Positions 26,363-34,905 of a stretch of DNA of 64,000 bases are shown one piece after another (within the stretch, counting starts at the first letter, position 1; each line of letters begins with the position of its first letter). The notes beneath the pieces were generated by a model. It was not told the origin of the DNA. It saw nothing but the letters and a program-made list of their open reading frames with translations, and searched no databases. The position numbers and the translations under genes were made by a program. The DNA comes from an uncultured Myxococcales bacterium (GTDB lineage Bacteria > Myxococcota_A > UBA9042), in the NCBI GenBank assembly GCA_903955385.1, contig CAJBNH010000002.1, positions 1 to 64,000 on the forward strand. The letters run 5' to 3'.

Positions 26363-27452
26363 CGGCGAATCCCTGCGGGTGGCACTGGTAGCACTTGGCC
26401 GCCGTGTAGGCGTAGCCCCCCTCGCCATTGTGTTCCTTGTCCGTCGAGCTCTTGGAGTGGCAGTTGCCGGACATGCACGTGAACGCCTTGTAGCTGGTCG
26501 GATCCTGATGGCACTGCAAGCAAGTGAACTTCGAGTGCTTGCCCGACGTGATGGGAAACTTGGTGTGACTCGGCATCTTGGCCGGCTTCCACGCGGTCGG
26601 GGTGTGGCAGGATTCGCAGGTGGTTCCGAACCCTTGGGTCGCGTGGTTGGGCACCTTCGTCGCCTTGTACTCGGCCATGTGGCACGCAGAGCACGTCTTG
26701 GGTGGTGGCAGGTCTGAGGTGTGGCACTTCTCGCAAGCGGTCGTCAGGTGCTTGCCCAGCAGCGGGAACACCTTGGCATGGTCAAACCCGGTCGCAGGCT
26801 TCCAACCGTTGGGCGTGTGGCAGGTCTCGCAGGTCTTGGCGAACTTGCCCGTCACGTGGTTGGGCACCTTGGCTGCCACGTAGTCGGGCTCGTGGCACGC
26901 AACGCAGGTCTTGGGCGGCGGCAGATCGGACGTGTGGCACCCCGCGCACGCGGTCGTCGCGTGCTTGCCCAGCAGCGGAAAGACGGACGCATGATCGAAG
27001 CCGGTCGCAGGCTTCCAGCCGGATGTCGAGTGGCATTTCTCGCAGGTCGTCGGGTAGTTGCTGGTCACGTGGTTGGGGACCTTGACCCCCAGATAGGCAG
27101 GCTCGTGGCAACCGACGCACGTCTTGGGGGGGGGCAGATCGGTCGTGTGGCATTGCTGGCACGCGGTGGTCGTGTGCTTGCCGGTCAGCGGGAACACGCT
27201 GTTGTGGTCGAAGCCGTTGGCGGGCTTCCATGCCGAAGTGGCATGGCACGACACGCAGTCGGTGCTGAAGCCCAAGGCGGTGTGGTTGGGCAGCTTGGTG
27301 GCCTGGTAGTCGGGGGTGTGGCAGCTGGCGCAAGGCACTTCGACAGGGTCGGGTTCGGCGAGTCCCAACTGCTGGCATCCGGACGCAGCGACCACGGCCC
27401 AGCACGCCAGACAGGCGCTGACGATCCTCTCGAGTCGTTGGCATTGGTCCAT
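26355..27452 (-). CDS. Multihaem c-type cytochrome lipoprotein (13 CxxCH plus one CX4CH)
   Basis: The 365-residue product has lipobox AASGC (Cys26) and 13 CxxCH haem motifs; a fourteenth site, CMSGNCH near the C-terminus, has four spacer residues. Four near-copies of a unit of about 65 residues are visible (KVPNHVT..CETCH..GWKPATGFDHAKVFPLLGKH..ACxxCHTSDLPPPKTCxxCH), each with three haem motifs. Lone His in FDH and GKH are probable distal ligands. I infer a haem wire anchored to a membrane by lipid, in contact with the barrel whose gene overlaps it. GGGAGG precedes ATG 27452. It starts 27 bases after the 36-haem gene. Confidence 0.93.
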   Translation of the reverse strand: MDQCQRLERIVSACLACWAVVAASGCQQLGLAEPDPVEVPCASCHTPDYQATKLPNHTALGFSTDCVSCHATSAWKPANGFDHNSVFPLTGKHTTTACQQCHTTDLPPPKTCVGCHEPAYLGVKVPNHVTSNYPTTCEKCHSTSGWKPATGFDHASVFPLLGKHATTACAGCHTSDLPPPKTCVACHEPDYVAAKVPNHVTGKFAKTCETCHTPNGWKPATGFDHAKVFPLLGKHLTTACEKCHTSDLPPPKTCSACHMAEYKATKVPNHATQGFGTTCESCHTPTAWKPAKMPSHTKFPITSGKHSKFTCLQCHQDPTSYKAFTCMSGNCHSKSSTDKEHNGEGGYAYTAAKCYQCHPQGFADD

Positions 27453-27479
27453 GGACTGCCCTCCCCCGGTCGAACGACG

Positions 27480-30317
27480 CTAACCCTTATGATGGCAAGA
27501 ATAGCAGGCGTGCGACTCCCAAACGAATCCGCCGACGCCATCGTGCTCTCCGGTCATGCTGGACTGGTTGTGCTCGTGGCACGCGGTGCACACGAACTGG
27601 CCGGCCTTGACCTGACCCGGATGGCATGAGGTGCACGACATTCCGGAGTGTTCGCCAGACGATATCTCAAACCAGCTGTCATGCCACCGGCCCACCAGAA
27701 CGTTCCACGCGACCGCGGTGTGGCAGTCGCCACAGGTCTTCGGGAAACCGCCCGCCACGTGATCCGGGTGCGAAGTCAGGTAGTCGGCCTGATGGCAGTT
27801 CAAGCAGTCGCGGCCGAGGCCCCGGTAAACGCCGCCCCCGTGGCACGACGCGCAAGCGGCCGTGGCGTGGCGTCCTTCCAGCGCCCACCAGCGGCCGTGG
27901 TCCACCTTCGCCGGGTTCCACGTCCACGTCGTGTGGCAGGTCTGGCAGCCGGGTCCGAAGCCGGCGACCCGGTGATCGGGAACGCGCACGGCTTGTGCCA
28001 GATCGCGGTGGCAGTCGCCGCAGACCGTCGGCGCGCCCGAAAACTGCTGCACGTCTCCTCGGGGGTGGCACGAGCGGCAATCGGCGGCCAAGTGTGCACC
28101 CGTCAGAGGGAATCGAGTGTTCTCATGCTTCGGCAGGCTGCGGGGCTGCTTCCACGACAGGGCGCTGTGGCAGTCCTCGCAACGCGGGCCCATGCGGCCC
28201 CCGTGCGCGTCGGCGTGGCAGGCGGCGCAGGCGCGAGGCACCGGACCGTTTCGTTCTGTGGGTCGGTGGCACCCGCTGCACGGCGCTTGAGCATGTGCGC
28301 CGGTCAGTGGCACGCCGGTGAGACGGTGATCGAAGGCCACCTTGGCGGGAACGGAACTCCAGCTCTCCGTCGAGTGGCACGACGCGCAGGCCCAATCGGC
28401 GACGCCGGCCACCGCCCCGTGCGCCAAGCCCAACGTTGATCCGTCGATGTGCGGATTCGAGTGGCAGTTCGCGCAGTTGCGTGGGCCGATGCGGTACATG
28501 GCGCGCGTCACGCCGTCGGACGTCTTGACCTGACCGTGGCACTTGGCGCACGCCGCCTTGGCATGGGTGCCGTCGAGGGGGAAGCGCGTCTTGGAGTGGT
28601 CGAAGGCCGCGATCTTGAAGGTTTGTCCGCCACCGTGGCAGTCGTCGCAGGCCTTGGCCGGACCGCGTGATGCGAACTGCGCGCCGTGCGGGTCGCGGTG
28701 GCACTGTTCGCAGCGGCCGCGCGTCCCCGTGAACTGCACTGGCGCGTTGGCCTGGGGCCGGAAGTGGCACGCGGCGCACGCAACCTTGGCGTGCGGTCCG
28801 GCAAGCGGGAACCGGGTCTTCTCGTGGTCAAATGCCGACGGTGTGAAGCCCGGCGTCGAGTGGCAGTCCTGGCAGCCCAAGGGCGGGTTGCGCTTGACGA
28901 ATTGTCCACCGTGCGGGTCCCGGTGGCAGCTCTCGCACGTCTGCGCCAGATTCTGCAGCTTGGGCGGCGTCGGGGGCTTGGGCGGGGCCGGCGTCGGTCG
29001 CTGGTGGCACTCTGCGCAGGCGACGGTTCGATGCGCGCCGGTCAACGGGTACTTCGAGCGGTCGTGGTCGGGCATGCCGTACCGCGCGGGGCGGAAGGCC
29101 TCGACGCGATGGCACGTCTCGCATTTGTCACCGGCCTGCACCGACGCGAACGGACCGCCGTGCGGGTCACCATGGCACTCCTGGCACCGCTCGCCGGGGT
29201 GGGCGAAGAACCGCTGGCGATAAGGCTGGCCGGCAGTGTGGCATGCCGTGCAGGCGACCGTGCGGTGCGCTCCCACCAGCGCGTAGCGGGTCTTGCCGTG
29301 GTCGAAGCGGGATGTGGCGGTCATGTGCCAGTCGCTCGCGCCGTGGCACGCGCTGCAGTCCTGGCCGAAGCGGCCGGCATGGGGCTCGCGGTGGCACGAG
29401 GCGCACTTGCGGTCGACCTTGGCGAAGCGCTCGATCCCCTTCACTTTTTCTTTGGTCGAGTGGCACTTTTCGCAGGTGATCTCGGCGTGCCGACCGCGCA
29501 GCGGCAGCTTGGTGCGCTCGTGCAGGTCGACCCCCGCCTTGGGGGCGACCACGGTCCATCCCTGCACGGAGTGACACGTCGCGCAGTCCTTGCCGCCGCT
29601 GTGGTTCGCTTTGGGTTCCTTGTGACAGTCGGTGCACTTCGCGAATGCGACGCCGCGATACACGCCCGCCTTGCCCTCGGCCTTGTGGCACTTGGCGCAC
29701 GCGACGTCCTTGTGCTTGCCGTCCAGACGGTACTTCGCCTTGTCGTGGCTGAAGCGCTCAGCCTTGGTGAACTTCACTTCCGTGTGACAGTCCGCGCACT
29801 TGCCGCCCAACGTAGGCTTGTGCGGATCCTCGTGGCACTTCGCGCACGTCGTCAGCGCCAGGCCCGTCCAGCGGTTGGGGGTCTTGTGGCAGTCGGCGCA
29901 CTTCTTGCGAGCGTGGGCGTCGCGCAGGACGAAACCGGTCTGTTCGTGAGGAAACTTGTCCGGCGGCGTCCACCGCACCATCTGGAAATCTCGCCCACGG
30001 TGCTCGCGGTGGCATTGCGCACAACGCTTGCCCGAGTCGCGCGCTTGGGTGGCGTGGAACTTGGACTTCGCGGTCTTGTCGTGGCAGCTCAGGCACTTGG
30101 CGTCGGTCGGCCCTTGCTCTGCGTCGTGGCATTTGCCGCAGGTCTCGGGGGTGTCCCACTTGGCATGGGACTTCGCCAGCGGGCCGGGCGAGGTGGACTG
30201 CGCCATGGCCGAATCAGGCATCAGCCATGTTGCCGCCACCAGCGCCAGACCGACCATCCACCGCGGCCACAACAGAGCGAAGTGTAGGGGAATAGGTTGG
30301 TTTGCCGCGCTGCGCAT
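27480..30317 (-). CDS. Giant secreted c-type cytochrome with 36 CxxCH motifs
   Basis: The 945-residue product has a signal peptide ending near DSAMAQ (about residue 40) and 36 CxxCH motifs by my count, about one per 25 residues, enough for a long haem chain. Repeating blocks include FDHxKTRFPLxGxHxxVACAxCH and CxxCHxDPHGGxF, the pattern of the c7/'doubled CxxCH' families. No other domain is seen, so its role is electron conduction or storage in the periplasm or on the surface. ATG 30317 has only a weak ribosome site (GGAA). It is the first gene of the conduit block; the 249-base divergent spacer to 30567 must hold its promoter. Maturation would need a cytochrome c synthesis system, not seen in this window. 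Confidence 0.93.
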   Translation of the reverse strand: MRSAANQPIPLHFALLWPRWMVGLALVAATWLMPDSAMAQSTSPGPLAKSHAKWDTPETCGKCHDAEQGPTDAKCLSCHDKTAKSKFHATQARDSGKRCAQCHREHRGRDFQMVRWTPPDKFPHEQTGFVLRDAHARKKCADCHKTPNRWTGLALTTCAKCHEDPHKPTLGGKCADCHTEVKFTKAERFSHDKAKYRLDGKHKDVACAKCHKAEGKAGVYRGVAFAKCTDCHKEPKANHSGGKDCATCHSVQGWTVVAPKAGVDLHERTKLPLRGRHAEITCEKCHSTKEKVKGIERFAKVDRKCASCHREPHAGRFGQDCSACHGASDWHMTATSRFDHGKTRYALVGAHRTVACTACHTAGQPYRQRFFAHPGERCQECHGDPHGGPFASVQAGDKCETCHRVEAFRPARYGMPDHDRSKYPLTGAHRTVACAECHQRPTPAPPKPPTPPKLQNLAQTCESCHRDPHGGQFVKRNPPLGCQDCHSTPGFTPSAFDHEKTRFPLAGPHAKVACAACHFRPQANAPVQFTGTRGRCEQCHRDPHGAQFASRGPAKACDDCHGGGQTFKIAAFDHSKTRFPLDGTHAKAACAKCHGQVKTSDGVTRAMYRIGPRNCANCHSNPHIDGSTLGLAHGAVAGVADWACASCHSTESWSSVPAKVAFDHRLTGVPLTGAHAQAPCSGCHRPTERNGPVPRACAACHADAHGGRMGPRCEDCHSALSWKQPRSLPKHENTRFPLTGAHLAADCRSCHPRGDVQQFSGAPTVCGDCHRDLAQAVRVPDHRVAGFGPGCQTCHTTWTWNPAKVDHGRWWALEGRHATAACASCHGGGVYRGLGRDCLNCHQADYLTSHPDHVAGGFPKTCGDCHTAVAWNVLVGRWHDSWFEISSGEHSGMSCTSCHPGQVKAGQFVCTACHEHNQSSMTGEHDGVGGFVWESHACYSCHHKG

Positions 30318-30492
30318 GCCGTGGTTCCGGTACTGTGGAAAACTGATCGCCGTACTGCCGTGACGCGCGAGCGTCGCTTTCGAACCGTATCAGGCTAGGC
30401 GATTCCGCCGCCAATTGTCGATGCCATGACCGAACTTCACAGGATGCAGGCGTCCGGGGTTCACGCCACGTTGTGTTCGGCCTCCGGATGGA

Positions 30493-30522
30493 TTGCCCGT
30501 CCGCAGCGACAAGCGCTACAGT
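30493..30522 (+). promoter_or_regulatory. Possible promoter of the 30567 lipoprotein gene
   Basis: TTGCCC (30493-30498) and TACAGT (30517-30522) are 18 bases apart, with four of six matches each to sigma-70 hexamers, about 45 bases before the GTG start. Confidence 0.25.
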
Positions 30523-30566
30523 GCAGCCTGTGTCCGGTCCGGCTGGCCGGGCCGCCGGAGGTTCCC

Positions 30567-32057
30567 GTGGGTTCGCGCTCGCAGCTCTTGGTCGGCGCCC
30601 TGATCTTGACACTCGCGACGGCGTGCGACTCGGGCACCTCGGATCCGGGCGGCAATGGAACCTGGAACGATGACGCGGGCTTGGACATCCTGTGGCCGAC
30701 GAACGACGCAAGCACGGTCGACACCGCTGGTCAGGATGCGAAGCCGGACGTCAAGGATGCGGCCGACGCGACCGACATCAAAGACACGGCCGACATCGCG
30801 GACACGGTCGATGGGCAGGATGTGGACGTGATCGACGTCCAGGACACGATCGACACGATCGACGCCCCGGACGTCGCAGACGCCCCCGATGCTGCCGATG
30901 TGCCGGAAGTTCAAGATATCGTGGAAGTTTCCGACATCTCAGACACCTCCGACGTCGCCGACACGACGACCTCGTGCGGCAAGCTGACGACGCTGAAGGC
31001 GCTGCGTACCTGTCCTTTGGGGACCCAGACGGGCGTCACGGTGCAGAACGTGACGGTGACGTACGTCTACGGTCAGGGCTACTTCCTCGGCGACGACAGC
31101 TCTACGCAGGGCATTCAGGTCGTGGTCGGCGCCAACTGGCCGTATCCCAAGCCTACCGTGCAACAGATGCTCGGCTTGCAGGTGACGGAACTGGCTGAAG
31201 TGGACGGGCAGCTGCAGATCACCGCAACTGGCACGCCACAGGTCATGGGATCCGGCAACCCGGTGCCCTGGCAGGTGGACTTGCAGGCGACAACCAAGCC
31301 GACGCTGCAGGTCGAGGCGAACGAGAGTCGGGTTGCGGTTGGCAAGGGGCTGAAGGTCGTGACGCTGCAGGGCTCAGACGCGCTGGTCACCTCCAAGGTC
31401 GCCTCCGACTTGGTGTTTCGCGTCGAGGGGCTCTCTCCGCTGTGCGCCGGAGCGACTTTTGACCTGGTGGCGGGCGCGGTGGTGCAGTCCGGCACGCTGT
31501 ACCGCGTCCAACTGTTCAACGGCGCTGCGGACGTAGAGAACGTGGTGACTACTGCGTGTAGCGGCGCCAGCGCCCCCGACAAGTCGAACTGGGGCTTCGA
31601 AGAGGCCTGGGTCAACGACCCGCCCCCGGACTTCGAGAAGCCGACGACCGGCTACAAGACCGTCCGCTCGATCGCAACCGTGCACAGCGGTGCGGCGGCG
31701 TGCGAGCTGACGTGGACCTCGGTCGACAATCAGGACTTGGTGCAGGCGATGTACATGCCGATCAGCCCCGGCCAGCAGTCGACGATCACGGCGTGGCTGT
31801 ACGACGGCCATCCGGGCGGGCGCGGTCGGCTTGCGCTGATGTTCTACGCGGCGGACAAGAAGGCGATCTCGTACACGGACAGCTACTCTGGCACCTATTC
31901 GACCGACACGGGCACGTGGGTCAAGCACACCTACTCGACCACAGCACCGCCCGCCGCTGCATTCGTTCGCGGCATGATTCGACTCTACGACGTCTCGGCG
32001 GGCTGGACGGGGGCCGCAACCCTTTGGCTCGACGACTGGAACGTCACGATTCCCTAG
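30567..32057 (+). CDS. Lipoprotein with Asp-rich linker, OB-like domain and jelly-roll C-terminus
   Basis: I place the start at GTG 30567 because GGAGG lies five bases before it and it gives a compact lipoprotein signal (MGSRSQLLVGALILTLATAC, lipobox Cys20); an ATG at 30426 would add 47 residues without signal character. After the lipid come an acidic linker of about 100 residues (DVKDAADATDIKDTADIADT type), an OB-fold-like domain (about 131-310; VQNVTVTYVYGQGYFLGDD) and a C-terminal domain of about 170 residues (WGFEEAW..., GGRGRLALMFYA, TLWLDDWNVTIP) that resembles carbohydrate-binding jelly rolls. The function is unknown. It converges on the next gene with three bases between stops. Confidence 0.85.
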   Translation: MGSRSQLLVGALILTLATACDSGTSDPGGNGTWNDDAGLDILWPTNDASTVDTAGQDAKPDVKDAADATDIKDTADIADTVDGQDVDVIDVQDTIDTIDAPDVADAPDAADVPEVQDIVEVSDISDTSDVADTTTSCGKLTTLKALRTCPLGTQTGVTVQNVTVTYVYGQGYFLGDDSSTQGIQVVVGANWPYPKPTVQQMLGLQVTELAEVDGQLQITATGTPQVMGSGNPVPWQVDLQATTKPTLQVEANESRVAVGKGLKVVTLQGSDALVTSKVASDLVFRVEGLSPLCAGATFDLVAGAVVQSGTLYRVQLFNGAADVENVVTTACSGASAPDKSNWGFEEAWVNDPPPDFEKPTTGYKTVRSIATVHSGAAACELTWTSVDNQDLVQAMYMPISPGQQSTITAWLYDGHPGGRGRLALMFYAADKKAISYTDSYSGTYSTDTGTWVKHTYSTTAPPAAAFVRGMIRLYDVSAGWTGAATLWLDDWNVTIP

Positions 32058-32060
32058 CGA

Positions 32061-34139
32061 TCACCAAAGCTTGTAGCGCAGGTTCAGCCAGGCCTCGACG
32101 GCTTGCCGCTGCAGTGGACCCAGCGCCCCGGCATACACCAGAACCTCAGACACGACGCAGGACGAAAACTCGGAGCCGGCGACGTGCCCGGACAGCGAGA
32201 GCCCGTTCGGGCCGGCCACGCCAACTTGGGGCTGGCCGACCGCGATCAGCTTGCCGTTGCGGTAGATCGCGGCTTGGCCGCCAGAGTTTACCGAAGCGTA
32301 TGCGTACGGCAGCGTCGTCGCCGCGGTGCCGCCGATGGCCGTGACCCAACCTTCGTGGAAAGCCTGGTCCATCCATCCGGCCCACCAGCCGAGCAGCCAA
32401 TTGTTCTTCAGTCCCGAGAGGATCCGTGCATTGGCGGCACCCGTCATCCGCGCCACGTACAACACCGTCACAGGCGCCGGGAAGTTGACGTCGACCGTCA
32501 TGGTCTGCTGTTGCGCCGCCGAGAGCTGCAGCGCGGGCCGCCCACCGGGCCCGACCACGACCGAGGGACGCCGCGAAGGCGTTGTCTGGACAAAGGAGTG
32601 CTTCTGGCCGCTCAAGTCCTGCCACTCAGCGACAACGTTGCCCGCCAGCGTGTTGGGGCCGTCGCCCGCGACCCACAGCAAAAGGCCGGGGACGCTGGAG
32701 GGGCAGAAACCGGCGCTGGCAGTGGCCTTGCAGCCGACGCCAGGGTCGCAGCTGTCGACGGTGCACGGGTGGTGGTCGTCGCACACAAGGGCCTGTGATC
32801 CAGCGCATTTCAGGTCAGGCCCGCACGTGTCACCCATGGTGCAGGCGTTGCCGTCGCTGCAGGGCGCGGCGTTCGCGGCGTGGGTGCAGCCGTCCTTTGC
32901 GTCGCAGGCATCGGTGGAGCAGGGGTTTGCGTCGTCGCATGAGATCGCCCCAGATCCCAAGCACTTCCCTCCGGCGCACGCGTCGATCGGGGTGCAAGGG
33001 CTGCCGTCGTCGCAGGGCAGGGCGTTCGCGATGGCACCGCAACCTACCGCCGGGTTGCAGCCGTCCGTCGTGCAGGGGTTGCCGTCGTCGCACGCCTTGG
33101 GCTGGCCGGAGCATTGACCTCCCGCGCACGCGTCCAGTTCCGTGCACGCGTTGCCATCGTCGCAATGGGGGTCGGCCACGCACGCGCCCTGTGAACAGGC
33201 CTCGCCTTGCGTGCAGGCATCGCCGTCGTCGCACGACCCGGCGGCCGGCGAGGTCGCGCAGAGCCCGGTCGCAGGCAGACACCCATCGGCCGTGCAGAGG
33301 TTGCCGTCATCGCACGGGATCTGCACCCCGGCGCACGCCGTCGCGGCACAGACGTCGGCTGTGGTGCAGGCGTTGCCGTCGTCGCAGGTGCTCGTGTTGG
33401 CGGTGAAGACGCAGCCGACCATGGATTCACAGGTGTCGTCGGTGCACGGGTTGCCGTCGTCGCAGGTCACCGGGTCGCCGCCCACGCAGGTGCCGTCCTC
33501 GCAGATCGTTCCAATGGTGCACGGGTCGCTGTCGGCACAGGCCTTGCCCTGCAAAATCGGATACAGCAGGCACTTCTTGGCGATGCACCCCGCCTGCCGA
33601 CACGGGCCGATTTCAACCGGGCTCCAAAGGTCCGCGCAGGCGGCGGCCGACTGGCAGGCGACGACGTCGGGGGCATCGGCGGCGTCCACCGTATCCTGTG
33701 TGTCGACAGGAAGTTCGGCGTCCTGGGCGTCAACAGCATCGTCCGGTGCGGCGTCTGGCATCGTGTCCGTGACCCAGTCGTCGGTCGCATCGACGGCCCC
33801 GTCCGTCTCGGCATCGACGGTCGTGGCATCGTCAGGTGGCTCGGCATCCGCCATCGGCACATCCGCGGCCGAGTCGGTGTCGGCGGTTTCTGCGTCGATC
33901 AGGTCTTCGAGCTTGGCATCCTCGGAGGCGTCGAACCCGCCGTCCACAGCATCGGCGTCGGCTGCCACCGCGTCGGGGGCGTCCACTTCGACGGACAGGT
34001 CGGTGAGGGTGTCGGCGGCCGCGGTGAACTGGTCAGCGGTGGGCAGCGGCTTGGTGCACGCGACAGTCAACAGGGCCGCCAGCACCGGGCCGAGGCATGG
34101 CCAGAACACAAGGACGGTATCGCGCGAGCGAAGCGGCAC
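32061..34139 (-). CDS. Cys-rich lipoprotein with LamG/concanavalin-like head
   Basis: The 692-residue product starts at GTG 34139 (GAGG eight bases before) with lipobox LTVAC. An acidic Ala/Asp/Val/Thr linker covers about 35-165. Eleven Cys-rich half-repeats (CDDGNPCTDDTC type) form a stalk to about residue 475. The head (about 480-692) begins VPGLLLWVAGDG and contains AEWQDLSG, PALQLSAAQQQTM, and the ending EVLVYAGALGPLQRQAVEAWLNLRYKLW-like segment typical of LamG/concanavalin-type domains in secreted bacterial proteins. Such heads usually bind sugars. I infer a surface rod with a glycan-binding tip. Confidence 0.86.
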   Translation of the reverse strand: MPLRSRDTVLVFWPCLGPVLAALLTVACTKPLPTADQFTAAADTLTDLSVEVDAPDAVAADADAVDGGFDASEDAKLEDLIDAETADTDSAADVPMADAEPPDDATTVDAETDGAVDATDDWVTDTMPDAAPDDAVDAQDAELPVDTQDTVDAADAPDVVACQSAAACADLWSPVEIGPCRQAGCIAKKCLLYPILQGKACADSDPCTIGTICEDGTCVGGDPVTCDDGNPCTDDTCESMVGCVFTANTSTCDDGNACTTADVCAATACAGVQIPCDDGNLCTADGCLPATGLCATSPAAGSCDDGDACTQGEACSQGACVADPHCDDGNACTELDACAGGQCSGQPKACDDGNPCTTDGCNPAVGCGAIANALPCDDGSPCTPIDACAGGKCLGSGAISCDDANPCSTDACDAKDGCTHAANAAPCSDGNACTMGDTCGPDLKCAGSQALVCDDHHPCTVDSCDPGVGCKATASAGFCPSSVPGLLLWVAGDGPNTLAGNVVAEWQDLSGQKHSFVQTTPSRRPSVVVGPGGRPALQLSAAQQQTMTVDVNFPAPVTVLYVARMTGAANARILSGLKNNWLLGWWAGWMDQAFHEGWVTAIGGTAATTLPYAYASVNSGGQAAIYRNGKLIAVGQPQVGVAGPNGLSLSGHVAGSEFSSCVVSEVLVYAGALGPLQRQAVEAWLNLRYKLW
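32710..33545 (-). repeat. Cys-rich tandem repeats (about 11 half-units) inside the 32061-34139 gene
   Basis: Same two alternating half-unit forms as in the 12182-15577 and 36040-41616 genes; this is the shortest complete stalk of the three. Confidence 0.85.
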
Positions 34140-34332
34140 GTGCGGCCTCAGACAAAGGGTGCGGGCTGCAGGCCCGATGGCAAGCTAACCGCAGACCCGT
34201 ACCCCGGCAAGGCTTCGTTGTTGGTGCGGCTCACGGGCTCGCCACCCGGCACGTCTCTGGGTGTCGGTGACGCTCTGCCGACGCAAACGGTGAAGTGAAT
34301 CGGAGGGGGCAGATTGCGTCGCAAGCCCAGTC

Positions 34333-34361
34333 TTGAACGGTTTGCCTTGCAGGCGTAGTGT
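34333..34361 (+). promoter_or_regulatory. Possible promoter of the NfeD-stomatin pair
   Basis: TTGAAC (34333-34338) and TAGTGT (34356-34361) are 17 bases apart, about 55 bases before ATG 34415. Matches are only moderate. The rest of the 34140-34414 spacer shows nothing else. Confidence 0.22.
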
Positions 34362-34414
34362 TGCCGTCGGTCGCATGTCATTCGAACGATTTCCGTTCGG
34401 TCGGGGAGTTAGGG

Positions 34415-34873
34415 ATGATCTGGTGGATCTGGATGGTGGCGGGTCTTGTGCTGCTGATCCTCGAGGTGCTGACCCCCGGCACCCTGTTCTTCCTGTTTTT
34501 TGCCGTGGCGGCGCTGCTGGTCGGCGCGCTGGACCTGATCGGCGTCGCCTGGCCGATATGGGCGGAATTGTTGGCGTTCAGCGGCCTGTCGGTCGCCTCG
34601 CTGCTGCTGTTCCGCGGTCCCTTGGTGCGCAGGATGCAGCCGTCGCGAGAGGCCTCGCAGCCGATTGACGACCTGTCCGGCGAGATGGGGACCTCGGCGC
34701 ACCCCATAGCGCCCGGCGAACGCGGCACCATCGAGCTTCGCGGCACCGTGTGGCAGGCCGTCAACGCGGGTACGATGGCTCTGGCCGCCCAGGACCGCTG
34801 TCGTGTGCTGCGTGTCGAGGGCCTCACGCTGCACGTGATCCCTGAGCGTGAACCCGCGGTTCCTGCCGCCTGA
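34415..34873 (+). CDS. NfeD-family membrane protein
   Basis: The 152-residue product has three close membrane segments (about 3-22, 27-47, 52-70), beginning MIWWIWMVAGLVLLILEVL with the family's acidic and PGTLF turn, and a C-terminal OB-fold domain (about 95-145; APGERGTIELRGTVWQAV). NfeD proteins partner with SPFH/stomatin proteins in the membrane, and the next gene, 32 bases on, is exactly that. GGGGAG six bases before ATG 34415 fixes the start. The long protease domain of the larger NfeD form is absent. Probable role: membrane protein quality control or lipid-domain organisation. Confidence 0.92.
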   Translation: MIWWIWMVAGLVLLILEVLTPGTLFFLFFAVAALLVGALDLIGVAWPIWAELLAFSGLSVASLLLFRGPLVRRMQPSREASQPIDDLSGEMGTSAHPIAPGERGTIELRGTVWQAVNAGTMALAAQDRCRVLRVEGLTLHVIPEREPAVPAA

Positions 34874-34905
34874 CCCCTTGTCGTTCTCTCGCCTTGGAGG
34901 TTCCC

